The notes below the pieces were generated by a model. The model was given only the letters and a program-made list of their open reading frames with translations, ran no database searches and was not told the DNA's origin. A stretch of 37,500 nt of DNA from Bigelowiella natans CCMP2755 (taxonomy: Eukaryota > Cercozoa > Chlorarachniophyceae). The stretch's first letter is position 1, and the number at the start of each line of letters is the position of its first letter. Where the stretch lies: NCBI GenBank assembly GCA_000320545.1, contig ADNK01000576.1, positions 2,501 to 40,000 on the forward strand. Reading direction: 5' to 3'. Both the position numbers and the translations under genes were made by a program. Shown one piece after another: positions 12,204 through 22,296 of the stretch.

Positions 12204-12898
12204 AATCCCATACCACACAGGCGGTCTCTTCTACTGCTGCAGAATGAACAAAATGAAGCAGAAAAGCAAAGAGCCGATCATTCTCGGTAGAGCCAGCGTA
12301 AACGAGTCAGCAGCAGGTATGTATCTTAAGAATGCGGACCGACGGGAGATGGTAGGCGCGCAAAATATGCGTTTGGAATATGACTGTTTGCGTCCCACAA
12401 TTGTCCGAGAAGGGGTTGGATTTGGGCGTGGTGATATTGGTGGTGGCGCATGCTAAGAAAATTGAAGGCGAACGAGAGAAGTGAAAAAAAATCATGGCAC
12501 CGCCTTCAGTATACAATATGATGAGGCCAGTCGTGACTAGTGCATCGCAGAATCGCAACACAAGCATTGATAAATTGACTGTGTTAGGCTTGGGAACCTT
12601 TGGAGCGAGCCAGCCGCGTCTTACTGCCGATACTGCCATCATTGCGCGCGATGCCAATCAGGTTTGATGCGGCATTCATACGGATGAGAGAGAGAGAGAG
12701 GTGATAGGGGGGGGGGAGTACTTTGTGTGAACTGTCAGGTTTTAGTACGTGCTTGGGAATTTATTCTTGGCCATCAGAAATATTTCATGATGTACACAGG
12801 TTCCTGGCCAGCCTCCGTTGCCTATCATGGCTCACCCAGATGACCAAAACTTCGACCGTCTCAGATTAGAAAGGAAAGGCGAGACTGTGGTCGTGTAG
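1..12898 (+). CDS. membrane-anchored subtilisin-like serine protease with CUB domains, multi-exon, 5' partial
   Basis: Predicted type I membrane serine endopeptidase (family S8) acting at the cell surface or in the secretory pathway. Exons that join in phase: 1078-1142, 1429-1518, 1962-2035, 2178-2211, 2468-2537, 2663-2728, 2914-2946, 3032-3096, 3327-3420, 3675-3711, 3923-3987, 4241-4291, 4541-4670, 4781-4846, 5008-5057, 5234-5299, 5571-5586, 5793-5886, 6037-6141, 6395-6439, 6558-6606, 6820-6959, 7393-7462, 7686-7757, 7939-8044, 8269-8333, 8500-8547, 8720-8782, 9094-9152, 9261-9332, 9511-9616, 9945-10344, 11662-11754, 12001-12051, 12221-12316, 12510-12661, 12800-12898 (TAG). Tentative 5' exons: 350-478, 725-753, 902 or 908-939. 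One junction (3987/4241) does not keep phase, and exons near 1.52-1.96 kb and 10.35-11.66 kb are unresolved. Order: protease, beta domain, linker, two CUB-like domains, Thr/Pro repeats, TM helix, tail of about 110 residues. The start codon lies upstream of the window or is unrecognised. Confidence 0.85.
590..682. repeat. poly-G followed by (CA)n(TA)n
   Basis: A G-run of about 18 at 590-607, then (CA)n at about 634-650 and (TA)n at about 651-682. It lies in a predicted intron of the protease gene. Such runs vary in length and are prone to assembly error. Confidence 0.9.
988..1027. repeat. (CTA)n microsatellite
   Basis: About thirteen CTA/CCA triplets in the intron just before the catalytic-His exon. 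The long Thr- or Val-rich open frames here come from the repeat, not from coding sequence. Confidence 0.9.
1636..1691. repeat. (AT)n(TG)n compound microsatellite
   Basis: (AT)n at 1636-1672 runs directly into (TG)n at 1673-1691, inside an intron of the protease gene. Neighbouring dinucleotide tracts lie at 1374-1403, 1876-1912, 2107-2146 and 2277-2308. Confidence 0.9.
2781..2831. repeat. (GA)n microsatellite
   Basis: About 25 GA units, slightly interrupted, in the intron between protease exons 2663-2728 and 2914-2946. Confidence 0.9.
3114..3163. repeat. (CA)n(TA)n microsatellite
   Basis: A short (CA)n tract followed by (TA)n in the intron after exon 3032-3096. Other intronic tracts of the protease gene are (TTC)n at 3826-3869, (TA)n at 4399-4430 and (CTC)n at 4731-4770. 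Confidence 0.9.
5636..5750. repeat. (CA)n with (CACATG)n hexamer arrays
   Basis: A CA tract interrupted by two blocks of tandem CACATG hexamers (about 5657-5680 and 5690-5742). It lies in the intron between the 16-nt exon 5571-5586 and exon 5793-5886. Confidence 0.9.
8154..8206. repeat. (CA)n(GA)n compound microsatellite
   Basis: A CA tract switches abruptly to a GA tract in the intron between CUB exons 7939-8044 and 8269-8333. The same compound motif recurs at 17963-18020 and, reversed, at 19768-19818. Confidence 0.9.
9886..9924. repeat. (TG)n microsatellite
   Basis: A TG tract close upstream of the acceptor of exon 9945-10344, where it may serve as part of the polypyrimidine or uridine-rich region of the intron. 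Confidence 0.85.
9968..10340 (+). repeat. coding Thr/Pro minisatellite (extracellular stalk)
   Basis: Five tandem copies of a 69-81 bp unit encode TTSPTTQTPTVSPATMTPT-like repeats ending in THPV. Copies 2 and 3 (about 10044-10112 and 10113-10181) are almost identical. Copy 4 is longer by a 12 bp insertion, and copy 5 shares that extension and is truncated. All indels keep frame with the upstream CUB exon. The composition predicts a heavily O-glycosylated, extended stalk between the CUB domains and the membrane. The opposite strand is also open through the repeat but has no supporting gene context. Confidence 0.9.
12001..12898 (+). other. transmembrane helix and cytoplasmic tail of the protease
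   Basis: Exon 12001-12051 plus the start of 12221-12316 encodes SIVGGVLGAVAAIAIIGGLF, a single Gly/Ala-rich membrane span. It is followed by YCCRMNKMKQKSK, a Cys pair (possible palmitoylation, inferred) and a basic stop-transfer segment. The tail continues in 12510-12661 and 12800-12898, which ends RKGETVVV followed by TAG. Phases join exactly across all three introns. The terminal VVV-COOH resembles a C-terminal hydrophobic signal of the PDZ-ligand type, but this is inference. Intron 12052-12220 contains a (CT)n tract. Confidence 0.85.
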
Positions 12899-13449
12899 TA
12901 GTGATCCATGGGATGTTTGTGAACCTTTTTAGACATACATGAGTTCAAGAAAAAGCCTACAAACCAATCTCGTCGCAATGCATTCTAAATTAAAAATAAC
13001 AAATAAGTGAAACGAGCTATTAGCGTTATTTTGCCCCTCAGTGTTTCTTTCGGTGTATGGCATGCATGTGCTCAAAATCGACAATGCGTAGTTGCTACGG
13101 GTTACGAGAGCTTGCATCACCGATCACTTCCTCCATATACGATACCGATATGTACGAGATACAAACTGATGCACGTACCCATGCAGGGTGCGGTATGCCA
13201 CGTATTATGTGTACTATTGCGTTGCTCATATGCATATGTTGCATGCCGTATATGACGAAAACAAAGGCATGCACAACTTGGTTAACAGAGTCATAGTTAT
13301 GACTAGAATGTAGTTAATCTTAGTTGTCTCTACTATGTGTATAGCATTTGCTGTACGTAATGTGTAAAATAAAACAATGAGAACTAGCGTGTGCGTGTGC
13401 ATCGCATGTGCGGCCGCAGCAAAAACATGCGTCATTATCTTCGCGGCAT

Positions 13450-13530
13450 GTAAGACGGATGTAACCAATCAATTAAAATTGTTCAATAGTCATCCTTATG
13501 TAGCTGTGCAATGCAGCGGCATGTAATCGC
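13450..13530 (+). repeat. dispersed repeat family, copy A
   Basis: Shares TAAGACGGATGTAA, then a CAATnGTnATCCT-like segment, then TGTAGCT and GCAGCGGCAT with copy B 730 bp downstream, in the same orientation. It is diverged (roughly three quarters identical by eye). No coding capacity or terminal inverted repeats are seen. Confidence 0.65.
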
Positions 13531-14178
13531 AGGCTTTGATCGATAAATTCATCATTTGTATCGATCGTATAAATACGTCGTCTACAGCTGTAATTGCACA
13601 TGCCCTTTACCTACAAAGTGTCAATACCTGTTCATATTTTTGTCGTACACCCAATGTGATGCAATCTTCTTCATGTTCGTGACAAATGGCTGCTTGCTTG
13701 CACTATCCGCATCAGTTGCGGCAGTTTTTGAACAGCTTCTTCCGCTTCGTCCACAGATGCTCATCAAAGAGCCACAATATCCCGGAAGATTTTCTACCAC
13801 ATAGATAACATTTATTATCGAGAACGGAAAAGACTTGTGAAAAATCTATCTCGCAGAATATCAATGTCCTAACATTAGGCTTTCGTAAGTTATGATTTAG
13901 CTTGTTGGTTCCTACCAAATCATTTGCAGCGCCTTTTAAGAAAGCATCGTCATTGTCTTTAAATACATCGTGAACACTTCAGTTTTAAATCAATATGACA
14001 CACCAACACTATTTCACCAAAATAGCATGAAAATACCGTCTTTGTGAACATCAAGATAGTGCGAAACAAACTCTTTCTCCGAAAGCTGTCCACTTTTATC
14101 CTACCATATCAATAAATTACACCGATGGGTTCATGTACACCATAGGTAACATGTACAAATGTTTTTGAGTCCAGTATA

Positions 14179-14345
14179 AGACGGATGTAATGAAATGTTT
14201 AAAAAAATTCAATTGTTATCCTAATGTAGCTATGAAAAGCAGCGGCTATAGCGCTCAAGTTGTGTCTATTTGTTTCCATTGTCACATGTTGCAGTGTACC
14301 AGTATACGCACACGCACACGCACACACATGCTCATACACATGCAT
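14179..14345 (+). repeat. dispersed repeat family, copy B
   Basis: Contains TAAGACGGATGTAATGAA, ATCCTAATGTAGCTATG and AAAGCAGCGGCTATAGCGCT, followed by TTGTGT, TGTTGCA and a CACACG-rich end. The same order appears on the minus strand near 34.8-35.0 kb (copy C). This suggests an old mobile or satellite-derived element. Confidence 0.65.
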
Positions 14346-15623
14346 AGGCAATATGTGTATCTCAATAAATATCTGGTTGCGAAGGATCATGATGGCATAC
14401 ATCGTCGAATTTCTTAAACATCTTTTCTGCTCTCTGATCCTCCTTCTCTGAGCCCTAAGATGTGAATCAGCGTTCGAAAAATCATAATTTGATGAACATT
14501 CCTCAAAAATATGCGGGATAATCGCACTCGATATGTATTTGGTACCTTCGACCACTGAGCTTTGAATTCGAATATATCGATTTCGCCTGATCTTATAAAC
14601 CAGAAAAAAACACATATCGTTATTTCCTAGTTTATATTTTTCGCCCATTCATATACCCATCGTCGTCTAGCGCAGCAAAGAGCTTGGCTGCCATTTCGGA
14701 CCGATTTTTGCACTCCCTATAAAATCCAACGAGTGTAGATAGTAAAACCTCTGGAAGAACAAGTTCCGCTTATTTGATCGTATTAATAGTTCGGGACAAG
14801 AGAAGAATAACTACAAGTACTCGTATCATTCATGAGCGAAGGAGATGAAGCTTACTTCAGTTCATCAAGTTCTTTTCCCATCTCTTCGCTAGAATGGTGA
14901 GTCCTTCATTAAGTATCAAAATTTTGGTTTGTGAGGAATCTCAAATAACGGCAACGAAAGTGATGAAAACAATGGGTTTACTCGAGGGTAGTCAATGATC
15001 ACGGAGGGGAGGACAGTACTTCGGTAGATAGTTTTCGAGAGTTACAACTACTACACATGTGACCAAAAGATCGGCGAATGTTTCCCTGCGACAACACATT
15101 TCGAACTGGCTAATCTGAATAATTAAGCAATAATAGATCTACTTGTATCTTGATGCGACTTTGACTGATTTCCGTATTGGCATGTGCAACATCCAAGTTG
15201 CTCTACCTACCTTAAAATACCCCCTTTCAGCACACAGCGACAGGGTTCGATCGCGAGAATGTAGTTCCTACGAGTAGGTTTCGTACTAGATCTATGTGCA
15301 TAATTTTTTATTCACAGTAAAAAAAAAAGAGAACCAGAGTAATTTTTTTTTTTTTTAGTTTTGCACATTCGGAAGAAGACTGAAGGTCACAAACCAAACC
15401 TCCGCACAAGGAACTTGTCCGCACCAAACTCACTGCTGGTCTAATTCTCTCAATATCATGTCGATTGTGATGGATTTGACGACACACTGTCATTCACTTA
15501 CGATGTTTTTACGAGTGTTGCATTTCAATTATTTATTTAAATATTTATTCGGATTGCTGATGGATTTGACGACACTAGTCAATGTGTCATGTGCCCCACT
15601 TACCCACCATTGCAAAACAGGCA

Positions 15624-16585
15624 ATGGGGAGAAAACCTTCAGATCCAAATAGGCTTTACTGTTCTGACGAGGATGCCAGAGACATCCGTTCGTCCTCCAC
15701 TTCTGGCAAGAGTGTCAAGATTCCGTGTGTGGATGGCAAGAGTGACATCGTGATCAACAACACCATGATGAAACAAAAGGTGCATGGCCTGTTCAAGAAA
15801 TGCCTCGAAGTTCAATCCGATTCTGGAGTGAAGATACCGTTGGTTGTTGCCAACCCGTTGGATGGCAGAGTCATTTACTCGTCGAACCTGAACAGCAAAG
15901 AATCAGTCAATCAAAACCATGATGACCATCCTGCAGCAAACAAAGCTTCTTCAAAACTGACAAGACACAGAAATGCGTCGCATTCTTTGAAAAAATGGGA
16001 CAATTTGAATCGATCATTGTGCTCCATCGAAAAGAGGATCCATGACTTCGACGAATCGCGCCGGGTCAGCAAAGCAGACTTGAAGAAACGACCAAACTGC
16101 CAAATGCGAAGCACCGTCCCACCCCAAGTACCAGTTCTACGATCATGTTGTCACCATCCAGGGAGAAGCAGCAGAAACCACATCAAGAACACATTCAAGA
16201 CGAAATGCTTTCTGATGCTTCGCGTCCACAACAGCAGCGTCCTTTGTCCGAGGAAGGGGACTGTGACGATGAGAAGGTCGAGAAGTCTCGCAAAAAGGAA
16301 CGTCACAAACGCAGCAAGAAGAAGAAGAAGTTTTGCACGAACAAGAAAACAAGGAACAAAAAGTGGGAGGAGGGGGACAATGAGAAGGTCACTCGCACCA
16401 CGAAGGCTTCGGAAAAACGCAAACGGCAATCCATGGAACCCTCCGAACGCAAACGAAAGTCACTTGCAGAAAAAAACCCGGACGGTTTTTGCGATTCCAA
16501 TGAGAAGTCTCACAAAGGCAAACATCACAAACGCAGCAAGAAAGAGAAGAAATTTCGCAAGGAAGTGAAACCAATGGATGCTTGA
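15624..16585 (+). pseudogene. Lys-rich protein ORF of unknown function with an apparent frameshift
   Basis: An open frame from about 15582 reads MGRKPSDPNRLYCSDEDARD from the ATG at about 15624 and continues through KVHGLFKKCLEVQSDSGVKI to about residue 150 (near 16.07 kb). The frame then degenerates into Arg/Ser-rich sequence. A different frame, open from about 16.06 kb to the stop at 16585, reads as a convincing Lys/Glu-rich tail (KSRKKERHKRSKKKKKF, KGKHHKRSKKEKKFRKE) typical of nuclear or nucleolar proteins. Either a frame-shifting indel or a missed intron near 16.05-16.14 kb joins them. The ORF sits in a stretch with no microsatellites. The family is not recognised and the call as broken is an inference. 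The upstream sequence CAAAACAG at about 15.62 kb could also be a splice acceptor. Confidence 0.4.
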
Positions 16586-16974
16586 AAGTCGTTTTTGACT
16601 GCTTTTCCTTCTTTTTTTCCCACTTCTTCTTCTTTTTCTACTCATTCTCCTTTTGGCGGAAAACAAAAACTGGAACAGATGCGACATGGTTGCATTCTAG
16701 CATTGGCATTGTGAAATGAACCACCAACAAAATTGTTGAGGATGGAATCGATCAGAAATTTGTCAGTGAACATTTCAGCATTCCTGAAATTTGCTCGATG
16801 GCTAGCCATGGTAGCATGATGAATCATGTGAACCACACACGCCAGCGCACATGTGTCTCAGTCAACACGCATGTCCATGTGTGTCAGCGCATCCCAGCCT
16901 CCGCTTTGCTGTGCTGAGTGCCATGCAAGCTGCGTTTCATTGCTGCAAGGATCAATTTTTGATCGCTCATCAGT

Positions 16975-17231
16975 TCAGGCCTCACAGCTAGAAGCTAATT
17001 TGGATTGCACAGTTGGCCAAATGTGGATCTGCACGTCCATTTTGTTTGCGTAACTGATGCACATCTCTTTTGCAGAAGACATTGCTTGCATGACGAAGAC
17101 AGCAATGATGATGACAATTGAGACCAAAAACTGCTGCTTCAACTGATCCAAAAGCCGCCGCCGATTCGCTAAAACGCCCGCTATGCTCGCTTGCTCTTCT
17201 TGTTCAGGCCTGGCTTGCGTAAGCGGCCATT
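16975..17231 (-). other. probable last exon: coiled segment and membrane helix
   Basis: After the acceptor TTCTTTTGCAG the frame reads KWPLTQARPEQEEQASIAG, a basic helix (ANRRRLLDQLKQQ), then FLVSIVIIIAVFVM and a short tail ending KLASSCEA and a stop at 16975. It is in phase with the end of exon 17597-17521 (remainder A plus AA). This would give the JmjC-TPR protein a C-terminal membrane anchor. The alternative is a separate small membrane protein starting at an upstream ATG (about 17262). Confidence 0.5.
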
Positions 17232-17488
17232 CTGCAAAAGAACCGGGGAAAATGCACTCCATGATTGATTTGAAGAATTGGCATCAAGTTGATGCAGTCT
17301 TTTGCATCATCCCCACCACTACCTCCAACCTCAACTATGGAGGAGCTCTAGTTGTGTGGTAGAAATACTCATGGAGACAACGAAAGGTTAGCCCCACGAC
17401 ACACAAACGTAAAAACCGTACCGAATCGAAAGACAGCAATCAATATTCGTCGTTTTGCGCACCATCCGAAATTTGAGCAACATGCATG

Positions 17489-17519
<31 letters not shown>

Positions 17520-17965
17520 CTCTGAAGCAACCGCGCATCGACCTCATCTATCATAGCCTTGAGCGCATCCATCGTAAACTTATCCTTATTGCCATCCCTA
17601 AATAATACGGTTCATTATTCTCCTCATTGTGGGAATTTATGTTATGGCGTTATAGATCTAAACGAACCCTCCTTTCATTGCTTTCATCGTCTCCGCAAGA
17701 TTCCTGCGAGTACACATGCACACAGATAGAGCATTAATAGAGCAAGATGATTGTTAATAACATGGCGACATATTCCTAGAACGCACGGGTCTCATCACTT
17801 CCGTAAGTTTCGCTCCTTCGATATCAATAGGTATGTCTTCCTCTTCATTGATAGTATATAACTCATTTTCAACAACATTATTATTGCAATTGGTTACTTT
17901 GCTTCGTCAGAATCTAGCTCCTCTAACATCTTCTTTGCCTGGATATCCGAATGCGTTCACGAACA

Positions 17966-18023
<58 letters not shown>

Positions 18024-19303
18024 CAGGTAGACGCGCATGCACATATTCACCCATCAATAATGAAAAATAGTACATTCTGTGAGTGTACGTGCGTGGTATC
18101 TGCCACGGTACAACCTGCTTATGATCAGGATCACTTTCCAATGCATCCTCCAATGCTACTCTAGCTTCTCGAATCGCTCCTACCATGTTACGACGACACC
18201 ATTTGCCCACACACGCTCATGGCGTTGAACTGATAACCCGGTGATACAGAAACAACGATACCCCTGGTTGCGCTGCTCCCTCATTCACTTCTCCCCTTTC
18301 TCCTCTCTCCCCACTAACCCTTCCCCCCTTCTCCCCCTTCCAAGCCAAACTTCATTTTTAGTACCGAGCATCGTGAGGGCGCGAGCCGTTAGCATGATCG
18401 TGTTGATGTCATTCGGTGTGATTTGAAGGCGCATCTGCGCATGGAACGTGCAGCAGCAGAGTAGTGCTTAGATTAAGAGAGAGTGGGTGTAAAAGAAGCT
18501 GTTCTCGAAAGCGCTCTACTCCACGGCAGAGAATCTTAAGAAATCATCGTACTACAATGTCGTCTTTAGATAGTTGTCGGACAGAAACACCTATAAACCA
18601 CCTGTTCTAGAGAGAGCGAGGGCGCATGTATTGGCAATATCAACATCATCATCATCATCATCATCATCAGTTGCAGCGGCAGCAGCAGCGGCAGGAGTGG
18701 GAAAATACTGCGAGCATACTCTTCACCTGAAAGCAAACGATAGCTTCTAGCGGCATGTTGAGGTCGTAGAGCAGCAACTGGCCAAACTTGCTCCAGTGGA
18801 TCTTGTAGGTAGTTCGGGACATTTGACGACAACGACGTCAACGAAAGACGACAACGATGCAACAGCAAATGAGGAGAGGAGGAGGAGGAGGAGGAGGAGG
18901 AGGAGGAGGAGGGAAAAGAGACACAAAGAATAACGGTTAATGGACCATGAGGGAAGAGGATACGTTCGAGTAGTAAAATAGCTGCAAGCAGCACTCGCTG
19001 GTTTACTCTATTCATAATTTGTGATAATACTGTGCGTGGGGGATGGATGGATGGATCGATGACTGATGAACCTTGGCAATGGAGGCCGAAACCTCCCCGA
19101 ACAAGGCACCCCCGTCCTCCTCTTCCTCCCCCCCCTCCTTCTCCTCATCATCAGCTTCCTTCTCCTTAGCGGTCAGCGACTGTGCACCACTAAATAGATA
19201 TTCATATTAGAGAAGGTTAGCACTAAAAATGATCGCTCGCACATCCCGCCTCGCCTTCCCCCTTCCCTCTCTCTTCCTCTCAACACCACTACTACTACCA
19301 CCA

Positions 19304-19335
<32 letters not shown>

Positions 19336-19764
19336 CTACTACCATCACTACCTTGCTTCGGTAAGGAGTTTGATAGATTCAGAGGCGATGCTCAAGGCCG
19401 GGCCTTTGGCTCCGATGCGGCTTAGCAAACGAGCCACCTGGCATTGTTGGCGTTATCGTTATTATTATTGTTGTTGCTGCTGCTGCTGCTGATGATGATG
19501 ATGACGATAACGATGATGATACTCGGAAATGGTGTCAATCTGCACTGACAAGTTCGTCGTTAATGTACTACTACTACTACTACTACTTCTACTTCTACTT
19601 CTACCTGCCAGCGAAGTGCCATGTTGTACTTACCAACTTCCAGAGCCTATGGAGATGATGCGGAGAGACGTCATCGAAGATATCATCACCCCAGTCGTAT
19701 TGTTAGATATGGTCATCAACAACCGCACAATTGAACACTCTGATGGACGCTTATGCATGTGTGT

Positions 19765-19816
<52 letters not shown>

Positions 19817-20150
19817 TGGTGGTGTTTCGAAAAGAAGGGGAGAGAGAGGATGAAAGGAAGGACCATCTCCATATGTTTAATGCAGTCTTTTGGGTTCTCT
19901 TTGATCAATGAAAGTGCTATATCGACGTGGAATTGATGAACCTGAGAGGGATAGTAGTATTTGTATATGCATATTTATATAATGTGTGTGTGTATGTGTG
20001 CGTGCGTGTGTGCGCGCGCGCGCGGAGTCATAATGTAGGTGACGGTGTTGTTGTTAGGGCTGATGATACATTTGGGTATTTCTCGGAGAGTTCCTTGAAT
20101 TCTTCCAGACGATCCGTTCTTTTACGTGAGTAAAAAAGTACTTACATTCA

Positions 20151-20191
<41 letters not shown>

Positions 20192-20562
20192 ATTCTTCAG
20201 TATAGTATTGACTATCCCACACGCTTCTTCAGTATAGTATTGACTATCCCACACGCATCTAATTTACCTGCTCTTACCTCTTCCCCCCGCACACACACAC
20301 ACACACTCACGCACACACACACATTTAACATTTCATATTTATACATATAGATTGCATGGTTGTCGTTCATTCGCGCTTACGATCGCGGCCGATTATCAAA
20401 CCATGTACTACTACTACTACTACTATTACTACTACTACTACGACTACTACTACTTCTATCAACACTTCTCTTCCTACTTCTGTGGCTGGATTGGAGTGTG
20501 TCGCGCATGCTTCGAGAAGACAACAGCATCAGACGTGCTGATCCTGAGAGAAGCAGAAGGAG

Positions 20563-20606
<44 letters not shown>

Positions 20607-21505
20607 GGGGGGGGGAGGGGGGGGGGGGAGAGATAAGCACGCGATAACAGCATCAAGGAAGAAAAGGAGGAGGAGAGGAAGAGGAGGAGGAGGTTTCATA
20701 ATCATGAGCCAAAGATACGTAGTCTCCTCTCGAACACGCGATCTTTGTCTGCTTTGAGCCTTCTTCTTCTTCTTCTCCTTCCTCTCCATGGCAAAGTGGC
20801 AGTGCTTGTGCTATTACCGTGCATAAGGCCAGTACTCTGGAACAAAGATCACGTCGCCAGGACCCTGATGTGTCGTTACCATGATAATAGTGATACTGAT
20901 GATGGTGATAATGATGATAATTGTAATAATGTTGGGAAGTAGGAGAGTGGAGGAGGAGCAATTATGTTCTATTCATTCTCCTTCCCGTCTCCCCCCATCC
21001 CCCTTTCCTTCCCCCCTCACCTGCTCGCAAATGAGCGGTCTTTCCCCTCGATCTTTTGAAAGAATCTTGAGATAATCACCATCAACCTAATGTATTCCAA
21101 GAGAGGGAGAGGTCGTTGACGATGTGGGAGTGATCGGATCGCGTATCATCATCATCATCATCATCACCACCACCACCACCATCATCGTGTGGGTCATAGT
21201 CTCTACACGCGTGCGAGAGAGCACCGCCAATACAAGAGATCAGACAAAATCCAGTTTTTGAACAATCACAGGAACGCTACATATATTTCAACCTCGATAT
21301 GCTGCTTTACTACTACTTGCTACTACTACTACTACCACTACTACTACTACTACTACTACGGCTACTATGGCTACTGCTGCATGACTCTACTTTATGTACT
21401 GTTAACCTCGCTGAGGATGAACTGCGATGCAACTTCCGACGGCACCCCCGTCTTCGTGGGATAAATGTACCTACCAGTGTGCAGATCTGTGTGCGAGAGT
21501 GTTGT

Positions 21506-21542
<37 letters not shown>

Positions 21543-21847
21543 GGCGTGTGTAGGAACATGAAGCTCGCAAGATTCGTTTGTGTGTGCTTGCTGCGCAGTG
21601 TGTGCTCTGCTGTGGAGGGAAGGGAGAACATTGTTGTTTGTCCGAGGACTGCGCCATGCCTGAGAAGAATCAAGGAACAAGCAGGGCAAAGACTATTAGA
21701 AGCTGAGAAGAGATGGAGATAGAGAAGGCGAGAGAGAGGGAGGTGGGGCGGGAGGGGCGGGGAGAGAGTAACTACAAAATGATCTACAGTGACCATGAAT
21801 CGCCGTGCGTTTGGAAGGGGCTCCCAGAACCTTTATGAGCCTAGTAA

Positions 21848-21879
<32 letters not shown>

Positions 21880-22265
21880 CATTTTCTATCGTTAAATACT
21901 ATTATCGCCATCCTGCATGATGAAGGGAAAATGTAGATGTCTTCGGATGCGTGATGCGTCTAAAACAGTTTATTCCACAAAACAACCTCGCAAAGCCCCC
22001 TCCCCAAAAAAAGATGTCTTATCATAATCATAAACCATCATCACTTCCATCGTTGTGTTTTAAGATCCCACATTTGTTGCTGCTGCAGCAGCTTCCCTTC
22101 TCTCTACCTCACTTACTACCAAGTATAGCATCGGCGTGTCTAAGGGCGTTGAGGTGGTGGCGCTCTTCAAAGCCTTCAACCCCTGTGCTCAGAGAGCGGA
22201 AAATGGTGGTATTGATGAATGCTCGAGACTCGCTCACATGCACATCTGCTGCTGTCTATAAATAA

Positions 22266-22296
<31 letters not shown>

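Larger units (their letters stand above)
12899..15580. other. AT-rich spacer after the protease gene
   Basis: No gene is recognised on either strand. Open frames here are short and lack consistent splice context. The stretch has few microsatellites compared with its surroundings and holds two copies of a dispersed repeat (annotated separately). It also contains A-rich and T-rich runs near 15.32-15.36 kb and a short direct repeat: TGATGGATTTGACGACAC occurs near 15469 and again near 15560, just before the Lys-rich ORF. Confidence 0.5.
17521..20118 (-). other. tetratricopeptide-repeat region
   Basis: Helical repeats with TPR spacing. KTDRLEEFKELSEKYPN (20118-20070) is followed by HVDIALSLIKENPKDCIKHM (19941-19864). 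KFGQLLLYDLNMPLEAIVCF joins in phase to QITPNDINTIMLTARALTM (18801-18727/18434-18351). FNAMSVCGQM (18229-) precedes GAIREARVALEDALESDPDH (18179-18115), which fits the TPR consensus A20, L24, A27, P32. It continues AKKMLEELDSDEAK and NLAETMKAMKG|GDGNKDKF. An acidic linker EKEGGEEEEDGGALFGEV lies in 19189-19072. Such arrays bind partner proteins. The 13-nt exon 19646-19634 is the least certain part. Confidence 0.75.

Noticed and set aside
17369-17520. Read-through of exon 17597-17521 into poly-Asp and HACCSNFGWCAKRR
   Set aside because: The Asp run is a slippage-prone (GAT)n tract beginning at a GTGATG donor. Splicing to 17231 keeps phase and gives a better protein.
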